64,000 bases of DNA from an uncultured Eubacteriales bacterium (lineage in GTDB: Bacteria > Bacillota > Clostridia > Oscillospirales > Acutalibacteraceae). The position numbers and the translations under genes were made by a program. Of this stretch, positions 58,654-64,000 are shown piece by piece (position 1 is the first letter of the stretch; every line of letters begins with the position of its first letter). The notes beneath the pieces are model-generated. The model was not told the origin of the DNA. It did no database searches and saw only the letters and a list, made by a program, of their open reading frames with translations. The stretch is taken from NCBI GenBank assembly GCA_934462705.1, contig CAKSIH010000006.1:14411-78410 (forward strand). Reading direction: 5' to 3'.

Positions 58654-59340
58654 ATGAGAAATAAAGAAGACACTATTCTTATAGTAAATTCGAGAAAAAA
58701 CACTTTCGCCTATGGCATAGGGTTTTATAAGCTGTTTTGGATTTTTATGATAGGATGTTTTTTGGGAGTAATTGTGGAGACTATAACACACTTTGTATTT
58801 ACCCGTTCTTATGAGTGCAGATGGGGGCTTATATATGGGCCTTTTAATCCTGTTTATGGTATTGGAGCTGTCATAATGACAGTATGTCTTAATAAGTTGT
58901 CAAACCTTAGGGATTTATGGATATTTCTTATATGTATGGTTATTGGAAGTGTTGTCGAGTTTTTATGCAGCTATTTTCAGGAACTGATATTTCACACAAT
59001 CTCATGGGATTACAGTGCAGATAGGATAAATTTTGGTGGAAGAACTAGTATGCTTTTTGGCTTTTTCTGGGGAATTTTAGGTCTTATATGGATAAAGGAT
59101 TTATATCCTGTTTTATCTAGACTGATAGAAAAGATACCTAAAAAAGTTGGGACTACACTAACATGGATCGTATGCATATATATGATTTTTAATATCACCA
59201 TTTCAGCAGCAGCAGTATATAGGCAAACGCTAAGGTTTGAAGGAATTGAAGCAAGGAATTCCATTGAAGTTTTTTTGGATGAGACTTATCCGGATGAATT
59301 TTTAAGTATTATGTATCCTAATATGTCAAAAGTCAAATAG
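58654..59340 (+). CDS. CmpB-like integral membrane protein (ABC_trans_CmpB family)
   Basis: 228 residues from ATG 58654, TTGAGGTGG 5 bases upstream. Five or so transmembrane segments, with FMIGCFLGVIVETI, GLIYGPFNPVYGIGAVI, SVVEFLCSYFQELIF and the Trp-rich FGFFWGILGLIWI, place it in the PF06541 family, often called a putative ABC permease. No ATPase is near and no transport has been shown for the family in general. It stands alone with its own terminator. Confidence 0.82.
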   Translation: MRNKEDTILIVNSRKNTFAYGIGFYKLFWIFMIGCFLGVIVETITHFVFTRSYECRWGLIYGPFNPVYGIGAVIMTVCLNKLSNLRDLWIFLICMVIGSVVEFLCSYFQELIFHTISWDYSADRINFGGRTSMLFGFFWGILGLIWIKDLYPVLSRLIEKIPKKVGTTLTWIVCIYMIFNITISAAAVYRQTLRFEGIEARNSIEVFLDETYPDEFLSIMYPNMSKVK

Positions 59341-59369
59341 AAAAAGTTCGGTTAATGCCGGACTTTTTA
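59341..59369 (+). terminator. Terminator after the CmpB-like gene
   Basis: AAAAAGTTCGG and CCGGACTTTTT form an 11-bp stem (one G-U pair) with a 6-base loop and a T run. Confidence 0.88.
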
Positions 59370-59405
59370 TTCTGTAAATATGTTTGTAAACTAAAAGGAG
59401 ACACA

Positions 59406-60647
59406 ATGAAAAAAGTTATAGTTATAGGAGCCGGAGCTGCCGGAATGATGGCGGCAGGAACTGGTGTTCAAAATGGAGCCGAAGTTATAATAATAGAAAA
59501 AAATAAAATAGTAGGAAAAAAGCTAAGAATAACTGGAAAAGGCCGTTGCAATATTACTAACAATTGTGATCCGCAAGAATTTATAAAAAATGTTCCTTCA
59601 AACGGAAGTTTTCTTTATAGTGCTATAAACAGATTTCCGCCGGTTGAAACAATTAAATTTTTCAAAGATCATGGTCTTGGGGTTAAAGTGGAACGAGGAA
59701 ATAGAGTATTTCCTGAAAGTGATAAAGCAATAGATGTTGTAAATGTATTAAAGGAGTTTACAGGTAGTTGCAAGTTAGTAGTGGGAAAAGTAACTAATTT
59801 ATTAATAAACGATGGAAAGTGCATAGGAGTAAAAAATGAAACAGGGGAAAAATTTTTTGCAGATTCAGTTATTGTAGCAACTGGAGGAAAATCCTATCCA
59901 CTTACCGGTTCAACTGGAGATGGATATAAGCTTGCAAAACAAGCAGGCCATACTATTGTAAGTATTAGGCCTTCGTTAATACCACTTGTAATAAAAGAAA
60001 ATTGGTGTAAGGATTTGCAAGGCTTGTCGTTAAAAAATGTAAAAGTCTGCTTGAAAAATAAAGAAAGGAATAAAATTGTTTACGAGGATTTTGGAGAAAT
60101 GCTATTTACTCACTTTGGAATATCTGGGCCTGTTATTTTAAGCCTGAGTGCACATATTGATGAAGCAAATATCAATAAATATGCAATAACAATAGATTTA
60201 AAACCAGCCCTTGATTTTACACAATTAGATAAAAGATTAATTCGTGATTTTGAAAAATTTAATAATAAGGATTTTATAAACTCATTGGCCGATTTATTAC
60301 CGCGGAAATTGATTCCTATAGTAGTTAAGCTTTCTTCTATTCCAGGGAATAAAAAATGCAATGAAATAACAAAAGCTGAAAGACAAAGTCTTGTAAGTTT
60401 GCTAAAAAACTTAAATTTAAGTGTGGAAGGCTTTAGGCCGATCGATGAAGCTATTATAACAGCAGGTGGAGTTTCTACAAAAGAGATAAATCCTAAAACA
60501 ATGGAATCAAAATATGTAAAAGGTTTATATTTTTGTGGCGAAGTTTTAGATGTAGATGCTTATACTGGTGGATATAACTTACAAATAGCCTTTTCTACCG
60601 GCTTTTTAGCTGGAAAAGAGGCATCAAGAAATGGAGGCAATTTATAA
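59406..60647 (+). CDS. BaiN/HI0933-family flavoprotein
   Basis: 413 residues from ATG 59406 (AAAGGAG 7 bases upstream). FAD-binding VIGAGAAGMMAAGTGVQNG, then IIEKNKIVGKKLRITGKGRC, CNITN, VIVATGGKSYPLTGSTGDGY, GEMLFTHFGISGP, and the closing VSTKEINPKTMESK with GEVLDVDAYTGGYNLQIAFS. The family includes BaiN (bile-acid reduction) but most members are of unknown substrate, and the position before cmk is the common one. So no bile-acid role is claimed. Confidence 0.9.
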   Translation: MKKVIVIGAGAAGMMAAGTGVQNGAEVIIIEKNKIVGKKLRITGKGRCNITNNCDPQEFIKNVPSNGSFLYSAINRFPPVETIKFFKDHGLGVKVERGNRVFPESDKAIDVVNVLKEFTGSCKLVVGKVTNLLINDGKCIGVKNETGEKFFADSVIVATGGKSYPLTGSTGDGYKLAKQAGHTIVSIRPSLIPLVIKENWCKDLQGLSLKNVKVCLKNKERNKIVYEDFGEMLFTHFGISGPVILSLSAHIDEANINKYAITIDLKPALDFTQLDKRLIRDFEKFNNKDFINSLADLLPRKLIPIVVKLSSIPGNKKCNEITKAERQSLVSLLKNLNLSVEGFRPIDEAIITAGGVSTKEINPKTMESKYVKGLYFCGEVLDVDAYTGGYNLQIAFSTGFLAGKEASRNGGNL

Positions 60648-60649
60648 TA

Positions 60650-61315
60650 ATGATAAATATAGCTGTTGATGGTCCAGCAGGGGCTGGTAAAAGTACAGTA
60701 TGCAAGCAAGCTGCCAAAGAGTTAGGATACATTTACGTGGATACTGGTGCAATGTATAGGGCGCTGGCGTACTATTTTTTAAGAAACGATATTCGTGATA
60801 TTGATAGTTTTAAAGAAGAAATTGATAATATAAAAATAGAAGTAAAATTTATAAATGGGGAGCAAAAAATATTTTTATGCGGAGAAGATGTTAGTGATTT
60901 TATTAGAACTTCCGAGATAGCATCTTTAGCATCTAAAATTTCTGCTAATAAAATGATTAGAAACTATCTTTTAAATTTACAAAGAAATCTCGCAAAATGT
61001 AACAACGTTTTAATGGATGGGCGAGACATTGGTACAGTTATTTTACCAAATGCGGATGTTAAAATATATTTAACTGCATCGAAAGAGGAGAGAGCAAAAA
61101 GACGATATGAAGAATTTGTAAGTAAAGGTGTAGTGTGTAATTATGAAAAAGTATTGGAAGATATAGAAAGAAGAGATTATAATGATTCTCATAGAGAAAT
61201 AGCTCCACTTAAGCCATCTATTGATTCTATTATTATTGATACAAGCAAATTAAACTTTGAAGAATCTGTAAAAAAACTTGTAGACGTAATAAAAGAAAAA
61301 ATAAAATGCAAATAA
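60650..61315 (+). CDS. cmk: Cytidylate kinase
   Basis: 221 residues. It phosphorylates CMP and dCMP. P-loop VDGPAGAGKSTVCKQAA, then YVDTGAMYRALAY, LMDGRDIGTVILPNADVKIYL, and the lid RDYNDSHREIAPLKPS. GGAGGC lies 12 bases before the ATG, 2 bases after the previous stop. The cmk-plsC-ispH-rpsA order is conserved in Clostridia. Confidence 0.97.
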   Translation: MINIAVDGPAGAGKSTVCKQAAKELGYIYVDTGAMYRALAYYFLRNDIRDIDSFKEEIDNIKIEVKFINGEQKIFLCGEDVSDFIRTSEIASLASKISANKMIRNYLLNLQRNLAKCNNVLMDGRDIGTVILPNADVKIYLTASKEERAKRRYEEFVSKGVVCNYEKVLEDIERRDYNDSHREIAPLKPSIDSIIIDTSKLNFEESVKKLVDVIKEKIKCK

Positions 61316-61330
61316 ATGAGGAATATAAAA

Positions 61331-61939
61331 ATGAAGCAAAGTTTATTATACAAAACTCTTAGAATAATATTTCTTCCTGCCATTAAGCTTTTATTTTTGT
61401 ATGATATAAAAGGTAAGGAGAACATACCTAGTACCGGTAAGGTAATACTTTGCCCGAACCATACTTCAATGGCTGACCCAATTTTACTGGCAATGGCTAT
61501 AAAAAGACAAATTTATTATATGGGAAAAGCAGAACTTTTTAAAAAGCCTATAGTAGCAAAATTTCTTAAAGCATTGGGTGGATTTCCTGTAAACCGTGGA
61601 AAGGGAGATACAAGTGCGCTTGAGCAGTCTTGTAATATATTAAAGCAAAATGGAGCACTAGGCCTTTTTATTGAAGGAACAAGATCTAAAACAGGAGAAT
61701 TTTTAAAGCCTAAAACAGGGGTTTCGTTTATTGCTTATAGCACAAAAGCTTCTGTCGTTCCAATTTGTATTAGTGGAAAAAACGGTGGCAAGGTAAGGTT
61801 ATTTAGACGAAACACTTTACACATAGGTAAACCCTTAAGTGAAGATGAACTTTGTTTTAAAGAAGGAAACGGTAAAGAGCTTAGGAATTCAAGTCGCATT
61901 ATAATGGAAAAAATAAAGGAATTAAGTCCTAAAAGGTAA
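61331..61939 (+). CDS. plsC: Lysophospholipid acyltransferase (1-acyl-glycerol-3-phosphate acyltransferase)
   Basis: 202 residues from ATG 61331, with GAGGA 8 bases upstream. ATG 61316 directly follows the cmk stop and is less likely. Motif I is CPNHTSMADP (HX4D), motif II is GGFPVNRG, motif III FIEGTRSK, and motif IV VVPICISG. It adds the second acyl chain to make phosphatidate, following PlsX/PlsY. Confidence 0.94.
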   Translation: MKQSLLYKTLRIIFLPAIKLLFLYDIKGKENIPSTGKVILCPNHTSMADPILLAMAIKRQIYYMGKAELFKKPIVAKFLKALGGFPVNRGKGDTSALEQSCNILKQNGALGLFIEGTRSKTGEFLKPKTGVSFIAYSTKASVVPICISGKNGGKVRLFRRNTLHIGKPLSEDELCFKEGNGKELRNSSRIIMEKIKELSPKR

Positions 61940-61968
61940 TACAAATTTAAATATTAGAAAAAATTTAG

Positions 61969-61997
61969 TTGATTTTAAAGTAATTATAATTTATAAT
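61969..61997 (+). promoter_or_regulatory. Sigma-A promoter of ispH-rpsA
   Basis: TTGATT, 17 bases, TATAAT. It gives a start near 62004, 26 bases before the ATG. Confidence 0.75.
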
Positions 61998-62029
61998 TAA
62001 AAATGTATTTGATAGGAGAGTATTATTCT

Positions 62030-63958
62030 ATGATTAAGGTAGCTAAGTATTCAGGTTTTTGCTTTGGGGTTAACAGGGCAATTGAAATCGTTGAAAGCCT
62101 TTTATCTCAAGGAAAAAAAGTAAGTACTTTAGGCGAACTTATTCACAATTCCCAAGTGATAGATAACATGAAAAGAAAAAGTGTTACTGTTATAAATACA
62201 ATAGATGAGTTAGAAAAAGGTAGAACGCTTGTTATAAGATCTCATGGTGTTTCGAGGGAATCTGTAAATTACATAAAAGAATTAAAAGTAGATTATGTAG
62301 ATGCTACTTGTCCATTTGTTAAGAAGATACATAAAATTGTTTTTGAGAATTCAAAAAACGGAAAGACTATTCTTATTGCTGGTGATAAAATGCATCCTGA
62401 GGTGCAAGGGATTGTCGGCCATTGTCTTGGAAAATGTTTTGTTTTTAAAAACAATAGGGAACTTATGCAGATTGTAAAATCTGATAATCTTTCTTCTGTT
62501 AGTATATGTGTTGTTTCCCAGACTACATTTAGTATAGATGAATGGAATAGGTGCTTAAACTTTTTAAAAAAATCTTGCAAAAAAGCAGCGATCTTTGACA
62601 CAATATGTCGTACTACTTTAATGCGTCAAAAGGAAGCAGATTGGTTATCTAGGGAAGTTGATTTGATGGTAATTATTGGAGACAAAAAAAGCTCGAATAC
62701 AACAAAGCTTTATGAAATTTGTAAAAAAAATTGTAAAGCATATCATGTGGAAAGTAAGGATGAATTACCAATAAATCAAATAAAAAATTTTACCAAGGTA
62801 GGTATTACAGCAGGTGCATCAACACCAGCTTATATAATAGAGGAGGCAGCAAAGGTTATGAATGAAGTTTTAAAGAATGTAAATCAAAATGAGGAGTCTG
62901 TAAGTTTTGAGCAAATGCTTGAAGAATCTCTAAGCTCAATGGACAATAATAACAGGGTTAAGGGTACTGTTGTTAGTATTGCTCCAAATGAAGTATGCGT
63001 TGATGTTGGCAGAAAGCAAGCTGGGTTTATCCCTGCTAATGAACTATCTTCTGATCCGAATGCAAAACCTGAAGATATAGTAAAAGTTGGAGATGAAATA
63101 GAAGTTTTAATCATGAAGACCAATGATCAAGATGGAACAATTATGCTATCTAAAAAGCGGGTTGATTCTATGAAGGGATGGGATAAAATCGTAAAAGCAG
63201 AAGAAGATGGTACTATTCTTGAAGGTAAAGTAACAGAAATTGTTAAAGGTGGCGTTATAGTACTTTCAGATGAAACAAAGGTATTTATTCCAGCTTCACA
63301 AGTAAGTGATCGTAAAATAAAACTATTAGATGATTTAAAAGGCGAAAATGTTAGATTTAAAATCATTGATATAAATCCCCGACGTAGAAGGGCAGTGGGG
63401 TCTGTAAGAGCCGTTCTAAATGAAGAAAAAGAAAAAATCTTAAAGGCATTTTGGGAAAACATTAATGTGGGTGATACTTACGAAGGAATTGTTAAGTCAT
63501 TTACAAATTATGGTGCCTTTGTAGATTTGGGTGGAATCGACGGAATGATTCATATATCAGAACTTTCTTGGAATAGAGTAAAGCACCCATCAGAAATTTT
63601 AAAAATAGGAGATAAAATAAAAGTTATTGTTAAAGACTTAGATAGAGAGTCCCAAAAAATATCACTAACATATAAAGATACAACTGAAAATCCATGGGAA
63701 AAATTAAAGAATGATTTTCCGGTAGGAACAATAACTGATGTAAAAATTGTAGGGATTGCACCTTTTGGTGCCTTTGCTAACATTATTCCCGGAGTTGATG
63801 GCTTGATTCATATTTCTCAAATATCTAATGAGCATGTCAACAAGGTTGAAGATGTTTTGAAAGTAGGAGATGTTGTTAAAGTTAAAATCATTGATGAAGA
63901 CTTTGATAAGATGAGAGTTAGTTTGTCCATGAAATTTGGTGAGCAAGAAAGTCAATAA
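62030..63958 (+). CDS. ispH-rpsA: Fusion of 4-hydroxy-3-methylbut-2-enyl diphosphate reductase (IspH) and S1 ribosomal protein domains
   Basis: 642 residues from ATG 62030 (TAGGAGAG 8-9 bases upstream). Residues 1-280 are IspH: iron-sulfur Cys in SGFCFGVNRAI, DATCPFVKKIH and DTICRTTLMRQKEA, with EVQGIVGH. It makes IPP and DMAPP in the MEP pathway. Residues about 310-640 are four S1 RNA-binding domains (GTVVSIAPNEVCVDVGRKQ; GKVTEIVKGGVIVL; GIVKSFTNYGAFVDLGGIDG; KIVGIAPFGAFANIIPGVDG). This fusion is well known in Clostridia and is taken to be natural. Four S1 domains are fewer than the six of E. coli S1. It ends with its own terminator. Confidence 0.96.
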   Translation: MIKVAKYSGFCFGVNRAIEIVESLLSQGKKVSTLGELIHNSQVIDNMKRKSVTVINTIDELEKGRTLVIRSHGVSRESVNYIKELKVDYVDATCPFVKKIHKIVFENSKNGKTILIAGDKMHPEVQGIVGHCLGKCFVFKNNRELMQIVKSDNLSSVSICVVSQTTFSIDEWNRCLNFLKKSCKKAAIFDTICRTTLMRQKEADWLSREVDLMVIIGDKKSSNTTKLYEICKKNCKAYHVESKDELPINQIKNFTKVGITAGASTPAYIIEEAAKVMNEVLKNVNQNEESVSFEQMLEESLSSMDNNNRVKGTVVSIAPNEVCVDVGRKQAGFIPANELSSDPNAKPEDIVKVGDEIEVLIMKTNDQDGTIMLSKKRVDSMKGWDKIVKAEEDGTILEGKVTEIVKGGVIVLSDETKVFIPASQVSDRKIKLLDDLKGENVRFKIIDINPRRRRAVGSVRAVLNEEKEKILKAFWENINVGDTYEGIVKSFTNYGAFVDLGGIDGMIHISELSWNRVKHPSEILKIGDKIKVIVKDLDRESQKISLTYKDTTENPWEKLKNDFPVGTITDVKIVGIAPFGAFANIIPGVDGLIHISQISNEHVNKVEDVLKVGDVVKVKIIDEDFDKMRVSLSMKFGEQESQ

Positions 63959-63968
63959 TATGGCACAA

Positions 63969-64000
63969 AAGAAAGAACTTAGTAAATTAAGTTCTTTCTT
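63969..64000 (+). terminator. Terminator after ispH-rpsA
   Basis: AAGAAAGAACTTA and TAAGTTCTTTCTT form a perfect 13-bp stem with a 6-base loop, running to the last base of the window. Any T tract lies beyond the edge. Confidence 0.85.

Noticed and set aside
62030..63958. IspH-S1 fusion as an assembly artefact
   Set aside because: The two parts are in one clean frame and this fusion is well known in Clostridia, so it is treated as natural and not as novel.

Overview
The window is A+T-rich chromosomal DNA from a low-GC member of the Firmicutes, most likely class Clostridia and perhaps near Oscillospiraceae/Ruminococcaceae. The support is an IspH-S1 ribosomal protein fusion, a CD1247-type small protein, the dnaD-dnaI pair, a CIRCE-controlled hrcA-grpE-dnaK-dnaJ operon, TrmFO, and AGGAGG-type ribosome sites with consensus sigma-A promoters. 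No species is named, and no tRNA, rRNA or CRISPR array was seen.

Layout. 1-2.7 kb: the tail-less end of a SAM methyltransferase, a gene-poor gap, and a secreted papain-like protease. 2.8-19.1 kb: a long + strand housekeeping run made of infC-rpmI-rplT behind an attenuator-like leader, an rRNA methyltransferase, dprA, topA, trmFO, plsX, rnc, a radical SAM gene, smc, ftsY, an XTP pyrophosphatase gene, yhbY, nadD and yqeK. A decayed rsfS lies right after yqeK. 19.5-24.8 kb: rpsU, yqeG, aroQ, an M24 peptidase, efp, a Cys-rich CD1247 protein, and an ABC importer lipoprotein plus permease with no ATPase.

24.9-37.1 kb: a compact PBSX-like (xkd-order) cluster with terminase, portal, protease, capsid, connectors, contractile sheath, tube and a full baseplate set. 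All frames are open. Integrase, repressor, lysis genes and, most strikingly, a tape-measure protein are missing. The terminase small subunit seems to start at an AUU codon, as infC does. 37.2-38.3 kb: galU whose reading frame begins with a signal-peptide-like segment.

38.3-54.5 kb, mostly - strand: an M15 D,D-carboxypeptidase, a heterodimeric ABC exporter, then the heat-shock operon hrcA-grpE-dnaK-[secreted HExxH protein]-dnaJ-prmA with a perfect CIRCE, then dnaD-dnaI, a TSCPD protein (+ strand) and rodA. 54.6-64 kb, + strand: fhs, tsaE-tsaB-rpiB-upp, a CmpB-like membrane protein, a BaiN-like flavoprotein, cmk, plsC and ispH-rpsA.

The genes cover translation, DNA replication and segregation, tRNA and rRNA modification, envelope synthesis and protein folding. 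The less ordinary content is the minimal contractile particle locus, the signal-peptide galU, the metalloprotease inside the chaperone operon and the rsfS remnant. Together they suggest a genome with some gene decay and domestication; that last point is inference.
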